A stretch of 64,000 nt of DNA from Sinomonas atrocyanea (lineage in GTDB: Bacteria > Actinomycetota > Actinomycetes > Actinomycetales > Micrococcaceae). The notes under the pieces were generated by a model. It was not told the origin of the DNA. It was given only the letters and a program-made list of their open reading frames with translations, and made no database searches. This document shows positions 15,918 to 24,051 of this stretch, piece by piece (the first letter of the stretch is position 1; the number at the start of each line of letters is the position of its first letter). The stretch is from the NCBI RefSeq assembly GCF_030811715.1, contig NZ_JAUSRH010000004.1:186001-250000 (forward strand), given 5' to 3'. The position numbers and the translations under genes were made by a program.

Positions 15918-16913
15918 ATGGTCACCCCGGTGAGCATCACGGGCCTGGTGAAGACCTTCGGCCGGGTGCGCGCCCTCGACGGGCTGGACCTCGAGGTCCG
16001 CGAGGGCGAGGTCCTCGGCTTCCTGGGGCCGAACGGGGCAGGCAAGTCGACCACGCTGCGGATCCTCCTCGGCCTGCTCCGGGCCGAGGCCGGCCATGTC
16101 GAGCTGCTCGGCGGGGACCCGTGGCGCGACGTGGTGCGCCTCCACCGCCGCATCGCCTACGTTCCCGGGGACGTGAGCCTGTGGCCCTCCCTCACCGGCG
16201 GCCAGGCCATCGACCTCATCGGGCGCCTCCGCGGCGGCCTCGACGAGCGGCGCCGGGCCGAGCTCATCGACACCTTCGAGCTCGACCCGTCCAAGCGCGG
16301 CCGCGCCTACTCGAAGGGCAACCGGCAGAAGGTCGCGATCGTCGCCGCCCTCGCCTCCCGCGCCGAACTCCTCATCCTCGACGAGCCCACAGCGGGCCTG
16401 GATCCGCTCATGGAGGCGCTGTTCCGCCAGGAGATCCGGCGGGAGAAGGCCGCGGGCCGGAGCGTGCTGCTCTCGAGCCACATCCTCGCCGAGGTAGAGG
16501 CCCTCGCGGACCGCATCAGCATCGTGCGCCAGGGCCGGGTCATCGAGACCGGCACGCTCGAGCAGATGCAGGTCCGCGCCCGCACCACCGTTGCTGCGAC
16601 GCTCGAGGACGGCGAGGCGCGGCCCGAGGCGCTCTCTGCCCTGCCCGGCGTCGCGGACCTGCACATCGATGACGGCCGCGTCCGCTTCAGCGTCGACGGC
16701 GAGGGGCTCGGCACGGCGATGAACGCCCTGGCCGCCCACGGCCTCCGCGCGCTGACGGTCACCCCGCCGAGCCTCGAGGACCTCTTCCTCCAGCACTACG
16801 GCGACCGCCTCCCGCCCGGCACCGAGGGGAAGGCGGGCGGGACGCACGACGCCGCCACTCGCCGTCGTGCGCGGGGTCGCCACCGCGGCGGGCCCGGGCA
16901 GGAGGAGCCATGA
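15918..16913 (+). CDS. ABC exporter ATP-binding protein
   Basis: This 331-residue ATPase pairs with the next gene's permease. Walker A is GPNGAGKSTTLR, the Q-loop region is IAYVPGDVSLWPSLTGG, the signature is the divergent YSKGNRQKV instead of LSGGQ, Walker B is LLILDEPTAGLDPL, and the H-loop is LLSSHILAEVE. The C-terminal 100 residues match the accessory domain of drug/polyketide-antibiotic exporters. The tail is Arg/Gly-rich. Its stop overlaps the permease start by 4 bp (ATGA), which implies translational coupling. Confidence 0.88.
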   Translation: MVTPVSITGLVKTFGRVRALDGLDLEVREGEVLGFLGPNGAGKSTTLRILLGLLRAEAGHVELLGGDPWRDVVRLHRRIAYVPGDVSLWPSLTGGQAIDLIGRLRGGLDERRRAELIDTFELDPSKRGRAYSKGNRQKVAIVAALASRAELLILDEPTAGLDPLMEALFRQEIRREKAAGRSVLLSSHILAEVEALADRISIVRQGRVIETGTLEQMQVRARTTVAATLEDGEARPEALSALPGVADLHIDDGRVRFSVDGEGLGTAMNALAAHGLRALTVTPPSLEDLFLQHYGDRLPPGTEGKAGGTHDAATRRRARGRHRGGPGQEEP

Positions 16914-18499
16914 GCGGGTTCGCGGGCACGGGGCGCCTGCTCCTGTTCGCGCTCCGGCTCGACCAGCTGCGGCTCGCCCCGTGGGTCCTCATCATCGCGC
17001 TCTTCCCTTTCGGCGTGTACAACAGCTACTCGACCGTGTTCTCGGGGCCCGACGAGGCGCGCGCGCTCGAGCAGAGCCTCAGCACCAACCCGGCGTTCAT
17101 GCTCCTGCTCGGCCCCGCGGACCGCCTCGACGACCCCTTCGGCTTCACGACGTGGCGCATGCAGGTCTTCGCGATGTTCTTCGCCGCGCTCATGGCCGTC
17201 TTCGCCGTGACCCGGCACGCGCGGGGCGCCGAGGACACCGGGCAGGCGGAGCTCATCGACTCGGGCGCGGTGGGCCAGCACGCGCGCCTCGCCGCCGCCG
17301 TCCTGCTCGCCTGGATCGCATCCGCCGCCGTGGCCGTCACCATCGGCGCCACGCTCACCGCGTCCGGTGCCGCGGTCCAGGAGGCGTTCGCGCTCGGCGC
17401 GCTCATCGGCGGGGTGGGGTTCACGTTCGCCGGGATCGCGGCGATCACCTGCCAAATCGGCTCGTATGCCCGCACGGCCAACACGCTCGCTGCGGCCGTC
17501 CTTGTCCTCGCCTACGTGGCGCGCGGGCTCGCCGACACGCTCACGGGAGGGGAATGGGCCCTGTGGACGAGCCCGCTGGGCTGGGCGGAGCTCGTCCGCC
17601 CGGCCACCGGGCTCAGCCCGGCCCCGCTCGCGCTGCTCGTCGCCGCTGGCGCCGCGGCGGCAGGGGTCGGGGCGTGGCTCGCCGGGCGGCGTGACTACGG
17701 CGCGGGACTGGTCCGGGAGCGCCCAGGGCCCTCCCGGTGGCGCGCGGGGGTGTGGGGCCATGCGGCCGCCCTCTACCGGGCGCCGACCCTGACCTGGACG
17801 GCGGCCTTCGTGTTCCTCGGCTTCGTGTACGGGCTCGTGACCGGGACGCTGCGGGACTTCTACGAGGGCAACGCGTTCATCCGCCAGCTCCTGGCCGCCC
17901 ACGCCGCGACGGAGGCGGACCTGACGTTCACGTTCGTCTCGCTGCTCCTGCTCATCCTGGCGCTGACCGGGGCCGTGTTCGGGATCCAGGTCGCCGCGCG
18001 GTTCGCCGCCGAGGAAGAGGAGGGCCGCGCCGAGTGGATCCTCTCCACCGCCGTCTCGAGGCAGGGCTACCTCGTCCCCACCGCCGTGGCCGCGCTCCTC
18101 GCGCCGTCGGCCACCCTGGCGGTGGGCGGCGTCGTGCTCGCGACGACCGCGGATGCGACGGGCGCCCAGATCGGCGCCTGCGACATCATGCGCCAGACGC
18201 TCGCGACCCTTCCAGCACTGTGGCTCGCGGCCGCCGCCGGCCTCGCCCTGGTCGGGGCCGCGCCGGTGCTGCGGTGGATCGCGTGGCTCCTCGTGGTCTA
18301 CTGGCTCCTCGTCACGGTCTTCGGCCCGGTGCTCAAGGCGCCGGACTGGCTGCTGGACACCAGCCCGTTCCACGTCATCCCCCGGGTCAAGGCGGCCGAC
18401 GCGAACTGGGCACCGGTCGCGTGGATCCTCGCCATCACGGCAGCCCTCCTCGCCGCGGCCCTCCTCGGCTACCGGGCGCGGAGCATCCGCGGAGCCTGA
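16910..18499 (+). CDS. ABC exporter permease, polyketide-antibiotic type
   Basis: This 529-residue integral membrane protein has about 12 hydrophobic helices in two similar halves (first half residues 20-270, second half 290-525). It fits the tetronasin/anthracycline-type exporter permease family, where a single long permease dimerises or acts as a fused pair. Each half begins with a membrane helix followed by a soluble GPDEARALEQSL- or REDFYEGNAFIRQLL-like segment. The substrate is unknown and no biosynthetic cluster is nearby, so export of toxic compounds is more likely than of a self-made antibiotic (inference). Confidence 0.85.
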   Translation: MSGFAGTGRLLLFALRLDQLRLAPWVLIIALFPFGVYNSYSTVFSGPDEARALEQSLSTNPAFMLLLGPADRLDDPFGFTTWRMQVFAMFFAALMAVFAVTRHARGAEDTGQAELIDSGAVGQHARLAAAVLLAWIASAAVAVTIGATLTASGAAVQEAFALGALIGGVGFTFAGIAAITCQIGSYARTANTLAAAVLVLAYVARGLADTLTGGEWALWTSPLGWAELVRPATGLSPAPLALLVAAGAAAAGVGAWLAGRRDYGAGLVRERPGPSRWRAGVWGHAAALYRAPTLTWTAAFVFLGFVYGLVTGTLRDFYEGNAFIRQLLAAHAATEADLTFTFVSLLLLILALTGAVFGIQVAARFAAEEEEGRAEWILSTAVSRQGYLVPTAVAALLAPSATLAVGGVVLATTADATGAQIGACDIMRQTLATLPALWLAAAAGLALVGAAPVLRWIAWLLVVYWLLVTVFGPVLKAPDWLLDTSPFHVIPRVKAADANWAPVAWILAITAALLAAALLGYRARSIRGA

Positions 18500-18642
18500 G
18501 CCTCCCGCGCCTGTCCGATTCGCCCACGGTCTGGAAGAATTGGCAGCCTCCCCGCGTTGGACTCCACATCGGACCTGCGCCGGGCGCCCCGGGGGCCCGC
18601 CGCGTTCCCCCTGTCCTTCCCTGAAGCACCTCAGGAGCACCC

Positions 18643-20187
18643 TTGCCTTCCGCACCCGAGCACCCCTCGCCGTCGTCCGCGGCGGCGCGCCCCGCGTCGC
18701 CCCGCGAGGCCCACCCCATCAGCCCGGAGAACCGGCTCATCGTCACCGTGCTGGTCATCGCTGCCTTCGTGGTGATCCTCAACGAGACGATCATGAACGT
18801 CGCGCTGCCCCGGCTCATGGCGGAGCTGCACGTCGACGCGCCGACGGTCCAGTGGCTCTCCACGGCGTTCATGCTGACGATGTCGGTGGTCATCCCCACC
18901 ACCGGCTTCCTCCTCCAGCGGCTCTCGACCCGCACGGTGTACATCCTCGCGATGAGCCTGTTCAGCGCCGGAACCCTGCTCGCCGCCCTGGCGCCGGGCT
19001 TCGGCGTGCTGCTGCTCGCCCGCGTGGTCCAGGCATCCGGGACCGCGATCATGATGCCGCTGCTGATGACGAGCGTCCTGACCCTCATCCCCGTCCCGCG
19101 CCGCGGCCAGGTCATGGGCACCGTCAGCATCGTCATCTCGGTGGCCCCCGCCGTGGGGCCCACCCTCTCCGGCCTGATCCTGCAGTTCTTCTCCTGGCGG
19201 TTCATGTTCCTCACCGTCCTGCCGATCGCGGTCGCCGCCCTGCTGTTCGGCGCCGCGAAGCTGCGCGGGGCGTCCGGCGGGGAGCGGAGCGCCCTCGACG
19301 CGCTCTCCGTGCTGCTCTCGGTGCCGGCCTTCGGCGGCGTGGTCTACGGGCTGAGCCAGCTGGGCGGCGAGGGGTCGGGCGGTCTCGGCCCCGTGGTGCC
19401 CCTCCTCGTCGGCGCCGCCGCGCTGGTGGCCTTCGTGCTCCGGCAGCTCGCGCTGCAGCGCTCCGGCTCGCCGCTGCTGGACCTGCGCGCGTTCACCTAC
19501 CCGATGTACACGGTCGCCACGGCACTGCTCATGGTCGGCATGATGGCCCTGTTCGGCGTCGTCATCCTCCTGCCGCTCTACCTCCAGCAGCTGCGCGGGC
19601 TCGACACGCTCGGCACCGGCCTGCTCCTCCTGCCGGGCGGCCTGGTCATGGGGTTGCTCGCCCCCACGGTGGGCCGCTGGTTCGACCGGGTGGGCCCGGT
19701 TCCCCTGACCCTCACGGGGACCTCGCTCATCACCGCAGTCCTCGGGGCGCTGGCCTTCATCACCGCGGAGACGTCGGTGTGGCTGGTGATGGGCCTGCAC
19801 ATCGTCCTGTCGCTCGGGCTCGCCTTCCTGTTCACCCCGACGTTCACGAGCGGACTGAATCCCCTGCCGCCGCGGCTGTACAGCCACGGCTCGGCGATCC
19901 TGAGCACCCTGCAGCAGGTCGCGGGCGCCGCCGGCACGGCCCTCCTCGTCGCCGTGATGGCGGGCACGGCCCGCGCGGCCAGCGCTTCCCTGCCGGGGCC
20001 GGACGCGGCGATGGCGGGCTTCCGCGCGGCGTTCCTCGTGGCGGCGGCGGCCGGGGTCGCGGCGATCGTGCTCGCCGCCTTCCTCCGCAATCGGCCCTCG
20101 GACGCGGCGGGGGAGCACGGGGCCTCTGGGCCTCCCGCCCAGTCCGAGCCGCGTCCTGCAGCCCAGGAGCGCCGGCAGGCGGTCTGA
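18643..20187 (+). CDS. MFS multidrug efflux transporter, DHA2 (EmrB/QacA) family
   Basis: This 514-residue transporter has about 14 hydrophobic segments. The DHA2 signature is seen in helix 1 (VVILNETIMNVALPRLMAELH), helix 2-3 (TVQWLSTAFMLTMSVVIP) and the motif-C-like SIVISVAPAVGPTLSG in helix 5. It is a proton-coupled exporter of lipophilic drugs by family. The TTG start at 18643 is supported by CAGGAG 5 nt upstream. A 143-bp gap separates it from the ABC permease, so it may have its own promoter. Confidence 0.88.
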   Translation: MPSAPEHPSPSSAAARPASPREAHPISPENRLIVTVLVIAAFVVILNETIMNVALPRLMAELHVDAPTVQWLSTAFMLTMSVVIPTTGFLLQRLSTRTVYILAMSLFSAGTLLAALAPGFGVLLLARVVQASGTAIMMPLLMTSVLTLIPVPRRGQVMGTVSIVISVAPAVGPTLSGLILQFFSWRFMFLTVLPIAVAALLFGAAKLRGASGGERSALDALSVLLSVPAFGGVVYGLSQLGGEGSGGLGPVVPLLVGAAALVAFVLRQLALQRSGSPLLDLRAFTYPMYTVATALLMVGMMALFGVVILLPLYLQQLRGLDTLGTGLLLLPGGLVMGLLAPTVGRWFDRVGPVPLTLTGTSLITAVLGALAFITAETSVWLVMGLHIVLSLGLAFLFTPTFTSGLNPLPPRLYSHGSAILSTLQQVAGAAGTALLVAVMAGTARAASASLPGPDAAMAGFRAAFLVAAAAGVAAIVLAAFLRNRPSDAAGEHGASGPPAQSEPRPAAQERRQAV

Positions 20188-20224
20188 TACCTGCCCGCCG
20201 GGGAATATGCCCTTTAAGGCATGA

Positions 20225-21022
20225 TCAGTGGGGCGCCGAGAAGCCGCCGTCCGCGCGGAGCAGCTGTCCGTTGATCCAGCCACCGGGGCCGCTCAGGAGG
20301 AAGGCCACGACGCCAGCGATGTCGGCCGGGGTGCCGAGGCGTCCCCAGGGCTGCCGGGCGCTGAGGGCAGCTCTGGTTTCATCGTCCATCCAGCCGGTGT
20401 CGACCGGGCCCGGATTGAGCGCGTTGGCTGCGATGCCCTGTGGTGCAAGCTCCCGCGCTGCCGCCAGGACGATGCGGTCGAGCGCGCCCTTGCTTGCCCC
20501 ATAGGGCATATTCCCCGCGGTATGGTCCGAGGTGAGGGCGACGATGCGCCCCCCGCCGTGCCAGTCCGCGGGGAACTGCCGGGCATAGGCGCGGATCAGG
20601 AGCCACGACGCCCGGGCGTTCACGGCGAAGTGCCGGTCGAAGGATTCGAGCCCCGTGTCGAGCAGCGCCGAGTCAACCGACTCCGCATGGCTGAGCACTA
20701 GCGCTCTCACCGGCCGCGCGGCGCCGGCCTGGGCCAGAAGCCGGTCGGGGGCTGTGGGATCGGCGAGGTCTGCCTCGGCCCTGGTCACCGAGGCTCCGAG
20801 CCCCCGCAGTTCCTCCGCGACGGCTTCGGGGTCCTCGGCTCGGACACCCCAGGGCATGCGGCCGTCATAGGGGCTCCAGTAGGAGAGGGCGAGGTCCCAC
20901 CCCTGGCGTGCGAGTTCGCGGGCGATCCCGGCGCCGATGCCGACGGTGCGCCCCACCCCGGTGATGAGGGCGAGCGGCCGAGCGCCTCCCGCCGGCGGCT
21001 GTTCCTCCAGAGTGGGCTCCAT
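20225..21022 (-). CDS. Short-chain dehydrogenase/reductase
   Basis: This 265-residue SDR of the FabG-like group has an atypical cofactor motif (TGVGRTVGIGAGIARELA, one residue longer than TGxxxGIG), ADLADPTAP, a degenerate NNAG region (LVLSHAESVD), Ser in VALTSDHTAG and Tyr/Lys in MPYGASKGALDR, then NPGPVDTGWM. The missing NNAG and longer glycine loop resemble the SDRs often annotated as 3-ketoacyl-ACP reductase-like. The substrate is unknown. The start is leaderless-looking: TAGCAT (21029-21034, complement) ends 6 nt before the ATG. Confidence 0.82.
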   Translation of the reverse strand: MEPTLEEQPPAGGARPLALITGVGRTVGIGAGIARELARQGWDLALSYWSPYDGRMPWGVRAEDPEAVAEELRGLGASVTRAEADLADPTAPDRLLAQAGAARPVRALVLSHAESVDSALLDTGLESFDRHFAVNARASWLLIRAYARQFPADWHGGGRIVALTSDHTAGNMPYGASKGALDRIVLAAARELAPQGIAANALNPGPVDTGWMDDETRAALSARQPWGRLGTPADIAGVVAFLLSGPGGWINGQLLRADGGFSAPH

Positions 21023-21040
21023 GCGGCCATGCTAGCCGGG

Positions 21041-21122
21041 GCCCCGTACCCGGAGAGCGGATCGGGCGACGAGATGCGTACCCGAAACGGGAGAAGGGCG
21101 ACGAGATGCGTACCCGAAACGG
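21041..21122. repeat. 32-bp-period tandem repeat, locus C (2 full units plus a partial)
   Basis: The GTACCCG core occurs at 21046, 21078 and 21110, again exactly 32 bp apart. The two full units share a 26-bp identical block with locus B. Here the repeat lies just upstream of a short-chain dehydrogenase gene and next to a DnaA-box cluster. Confidence 0.9.
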
Positions 21123-21165
21123 GGCGGTGGGGGTTGTTCAGGGGGTGTGCACAGCGCCGGCCGAG

Positions 21166-21261
21166 TTATCCACAAGTTGTGGGAAAACCCGTGGATACCG
21201 GGGCGCCGCACGGAACTACATCGGTGTGAGTTATCCACGGCGTGGACAACGCTGTGGACAA
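21166..21261. other. DnaA-box cluster C1
   Basis: Perfect actinobacterial DnaA boxes are TTATCCACA at 21166-21174 and TGTGGACAA at 21253-21261. Near-matches are TTATCCACG at 21231, CGTGGACAA at 21241 and CGTGGATAC at 21190. The cluster lies about 17.7 kb left of oriC, between a repeat cluster and the 3' end of the pirin-acetyltransferase gene. Confidence 0.75.
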
Positions 21262-21264
21262 GGT

Positions 21265-22659
21265 TCAGTCCTCGTCCATCACGAAGCCGTCCTCGACGAG
21301 ATCCGCGTAGTCCTGATGCCGCTTGATGAACGCCCGGACGTAGGGGCAGTATGGGCGGATCCGGCGCCCGGCCGAGCGCACGTCGTCGAGCGCGTACGTG
21401 ACGAGCTTGCTCGCGAGGCCCATCCCCGAGTAGCCGTCGGCCACCTCGGTGTGGTCGAACGCGTACACGGAGCCGCCCTCCTTCTCGCGGTACTGGGTGA
21501 AACCGGCGACCACGCCTCCCACATGCACCTCGTAGCGGTGCCGCTGGTCCGCATGGACGAATTCCGTCTTCCCCGACTGCCTCTCGGATTCCTGCACGGT
21601 CATGGGTGTCCCTCTCTTGACTGTTCCTGAAGTGCCGTCCGGCGTAGGTGCGCCCGGCCTCGGCCGGAGCCTGACGTTCGGCAGCGGGGGAGCGGGCAGG
21701 GCCGCCTCGCCCCCGGTGAGCTCGACGACGGGACCGAACGGCGCGCCGTCGTCCGCCGGGACCTGCTCCGCGAGCTGGGCGTTCCACGCGTCGCGGAAGG
21801 CAGCGATCTCCTCGTGCGATCGGCCCACGAAGTTCCACCACATGGTGATCTCCTCGGGGAAGGGCGGCCCGCCGAGGATCACGGCCCGGACGGGCCGCGG
21901 CCCGGGATTGGCGAGCCGCACACGGCCGCGTCCCGGTGCGAGGAAGGCCAGATGCGCCTCGGCCAGCGCGCCGTCCTCGACCTCGAGCGCCCCGCCGTCG
22001 GCCAGGATCGCGTGCTCGAACTCCTCCGCGACCTCGAGCACCGCTTCACCTCCAGGCTCGAGGACTGCCTCGGCCCCCAGCAGCGCCGTGTAGGTGCGCA
22101 CAGGGGAGGCCGAACCGTGCAGCGAGCCGAGGAAGACGCGCAGCTCTCCCGCGCGGCCTCCGCTGCCGTCGCGGAGCACGACGGCGGGCGGCACGTACCG
22201 CTCGAACCCCGGCGGGGCGGAGCGGAACGGTGCAGGAAGGGCCGTCCACAGCTGGACCCCATGCAGCGTGGTCGTCTGGGGGGTCGAATACTCGGAGTGG
22301 TTGATGCCCCGCCCCGCCGTCATGAGGTTGAGCTCGCCGGGGCGGACCGTCGCCTGGTGGCCCGCGCTGTCCCGGTGCTCGATCTCGCCGGTGAAGAGCC
22401 AGCTCACGGTCTGCAGGCCCGTGTGGGGGTGCGGCGGGACGCGCATGCCCCCTGTGGCCGAGACGTCATCGGGTCCGTAGTGGTCGAGGAAGCACCACGC
22501 GCCCACGAGCGAACGCTGCCGGGACGGGAGCGTGCGGCGCACGGGCATGGCCCGCGGCCCTCCGAGCGGGACGTCCCGGGGTTCGATGACCTCGATCCCC
22601 TGCACGGCGGGCTCGTCCGCGCAGAGGGTCTCGGGCGGGTCGAGTTCAAGATTGCTCAC
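21265..22659 (-). CDS. Pirin-GNAT fusion protein
   Basis: One uninterrupted reading frame of about 464 residues joins two domains. Residues 1 to about 325 are a pirin (bicupin): AWCFLDHYGPDDV, MRVPPHPHTGLQTVSWLFTGEIEHRDS with the metal-binding His residues, LNLMTAGRGINHSEYS and GPRPVRAVILGGPPFPE. After a Pro-rich linker, residues 375-464 are a YjdJ-like GNAT acetyltransferase (YEVHVGGVVAGFTQYREKEG, EVADGYSGMGLASKLVTYALDDVR). The GTG start at 22659 follows AGGAGG at 8 nt. An internal ATG at 21603 has its own AGAGAGGG, so a separate short acetyltransferase could also be made, but there is no pirin stop codon before it. Confidence 0.8.
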   Translation of the reverse strand: MSNLELDPPETLCADEPAVQGIEVIEPRDVPLGGPRAMPVRRTLPSRQRSLVGAWCFLDHYGPDDVSATGGMRVPPHPHTGLQTVSWLFTGEIEHRDSAGHQATVRPGELNLMTAGRGINHSEYSTPQTTTLHGVQLWTALPAPFRSAPPGFERYVPPAVVLRDGSGGRAGELRVFLGSLHGSASPVRTYTALLGAEAVLEPGGEAVLEVAEEFEHAILADGGALEVEDGALAEAHLAFLAPGRGRVRLANPGPRPVRAVILGGPPFPEEITMWWNFVGRSHEEIAAFRDAWNAQLAEQVPADDGAPFGPVVELTGGEAALPAPPLPNVRLRPRPGAPTPDGTSGTVKRGTPMTVQESERQSGKTEFVHADQRHRYEVHVGGVVAGFTQYREKEGGSVYAFDHTEVADGYSGMGLASKLVTYALDDVRSAGRRIRPYCPYVRAFIKRHQDYADLVEDGFVMDED

Positions 22660-22745
22660 GCCAACTACCTCCTGGCCCGAGCCTACGCCCGGCCGCCGAC
22701 ATCCGGGAGGAGCCTGATCCGTTGTCAACAGCGTTATGCCCAGAG

Positions 22746-22876
22746 TTATCCACAGGCTGGGGACAAGACCTGTGCGTCAGCCCCGGGTGTGCCGGCGATG
22801 GCGCGGTCCGGCGCCCCGGCGACCATGAACTACACCGCTGTAAGTTACGCACACTGTGGACATGCGCTGTGGATAA
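22746..22876. other. DnaA-box cluster C2
   Basis: Perfect boxes are TTATCCACA at 22746-22754 and TGTGGATAA at 22868-22876. Near-matches are TTACGCACA at 22845 and TGTGGACAT at 22855. The right half (22828-22877) is clearly homologous to 21213-21262 of cluster C1. It lies in the 339-bp space upstream of both the pirin fusion and the ArsR gene. Confidence 0.75.
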
Positions 22877-22883
22877 CGGTCCC

Positions 22884-22937
22884 TTGACCGGCATTGCAGG
22901 GCGGCGTAGAGTCGATGTATTCAACCGATCGGTTGAA
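22884..22937 (+). promoter_or_regulatory. Promoter and operator of arsR-AHSA1 operon
   Basis: A textbook promoter is visible: TTGACC (22884-22889), 17 nt, TAGAGT (22907-22912). A perfect 18-bp palindrome TTCAACCGATCGGTTGAA (22920-22937) covers the expected transcription start and is followed by another ACAACCGAGG half-like element. It is the obvious binding site for the ArsR-family product (inference). Confidence 0.8.
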
Positions 22938-22998
22938 CAACCGAGGTATTGAAGAAGCGTCCCCGCCAACGCGGGGCGCCACCGGAGGTCGAGCCACC

Positions 22999-23412
22999 AT
23001 GAGCACCGCCCCACCCGTCACCCCGACCTCGGCGGACGAAGACCGGCTCAACCGCGCCTTCGCGGCCCTGTCGGATCCCCTCCGGAGGAAGCTCGTGGCG
23101 CGCCTGGCTCTGGGGGACGCCACGGTCAACGAGCTCGCGGCGCCATTCGCCGTGACCGTCCAGGCCGTCTCGAAGCATCTGAGGGTGCTCGAGGACGCCG
23201 GCCTGATCACCCGCAGCCGCGACGCCCAGCGCCGCCCCTGCCACTTGGAACCCACCGCCTTCGGCCCGTTGGCCGCATGGATCGAGGCCTACCGGGTGCG
23301 CACCGAGGAGAAGTACCGGCGCCTCGACGCCGTCCTCGCCGCCGAGCCGGACCGGGACGGCGGGCAGGACGCGGCCCAGAGTGCCGCGCAGCAGAGAGGA
23401 CACCAGCCATGA
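22999..23412 (+). CDS. ArsR-family transcriptional repressor
   Basis: This 137-residue winged-helix regulator contains AFAALSDPLRRKLVARLALGDATVNELAAPFAVTVQAVSKHLRVLEDAGLITRSRDAQRRP, typical of the ArsR/SdpR-like regulators that pair with AHSA1 genes. No metal-binding Cys motif is present, so it is not a classical metal sensor. ATG follows GGAGGTC. It overlaps the next gene by 4 bp (ATGA), and a palindrome in its own promoter suggests autorepression. Confidence 0.88.
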   Translation: MSTAPPVTPTSADEDRLNRAFAALSDPLRRKLVARLALGDATVNELAAPFAVTVQAVSKHLRVLEDAGLITRSRDAQRRPCHLEPTAFGPLAAWIEAYRVRTEEKYRRLDAVLAAEPDRDGGQDAAQSAAQQRGHQP

Positions 23413-23897
23413 CCGCCACCCAGACCTCCACCGTGACCGCCGAACCCGGGCTGCCGTTCGTCGACGTCGTCCGCGAGTTCGATGCCCCCGCCGAGCGCGT
23501 GTTCCGCGCCCACACCGACCCCGCACTCTTTGCCCAGTGGATCGGCCCCCGCGCCTACACCACGGTCATCGAGCGCTTCGACGCCCGCAGCGGCGGTTCG
23601 TACCGCTTCACCCAGACCGATGCCGAGGGCGCGAGCTACAGCTTCCACGGGTCCTTCCACGAGCTGAGCGCACCGCGGCGCATGGTCCAGACCTTCGAGT
23701 TCGATGGCGCCCCCGGGCACGTCTCGCTCGACGCAGCCGTCCTCGAGGACCTCGAGGGGGGCCGGTGCCGGCTCAGCGTCCACTCGTCCTTCCAGACCGT
23801 GGAGGCGCGGGATGCGATGCTGGCCGCCGGGATGACCGAGGGGATGAACGAGGGCTACCAGCGGCTCGACGAGCTGCTCGCGTCGGGTGCCGCCTGA
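23409..23897 (+). CDS. AHSA1 (SRPBCC) domain protein
   Basis: This 162-residue protein is of the AHSA1/CalC-like SRPBCC family: VDVVREFDAPAERVFRAHTDPALFAQWIGPRAY, GGSYRFTQTDAEG, SFHGSFHELSAPRRMVQTFEFDG and MTEGMNEGYQRLDELLA are all diagnostic. Members bind hydrophobic ligands in a helix-grip pocket; the ligand is not predictable. It is translationally coupled to the ArsR gene, the common two-gene module in which the repressor controls its SRPBCC partner. Confidence 0.88.
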   Translation: MTATQTSTVTAEPGLPFVDVVREFDAPAERVFRAHTDPALFAQWIGPRAYTTVIERFDARSGGSYRFTQTDAEGASYSFHGSFHELSAPRRMVQTFEFDGAPGHVSLDAAVLEDLEGGRCRLSVHSSFQTVEARDAMLAAGMTEGMNEGYQRLDELLASGAA

Positions 23898-23947
23898 ATC
23901 CACAGCGGTCCACAGCCTCAGCCGGGAGTTGTCCACAGGCTGGGGAC
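23896..23947. other. DnaA-box cluster C3
   Basis: A perfect TTGTCCACA lies at 23939-23947, with near-matches AATCCACA (about 23898) and CGGTCCACA (23907-23915) upstream. A TTGTGCACA at 24038 and TGTGG motifs inside the following terminator add weaker copies. It starts at the end of the AHSA1 gene. Confidence 0.6.
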
Positions 23948-24051
23948 CCGGGCGGCCGGGCGGCGTGCCCCTCGCCCCGGATCGCCGCGTCGCCCCCGCG
24001 ACGACGGGGCCGCGGGCGCTGGGCGCGGTCCCGCAGTTTGTGCACAGATGT

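Noticed and set aside
22660-22728. Upstream in-frame extension of the pirin fusion
   Set aside because: The region holds AGGAGG for the GTG at 22659, and the extra residues have no similarity to pirins.
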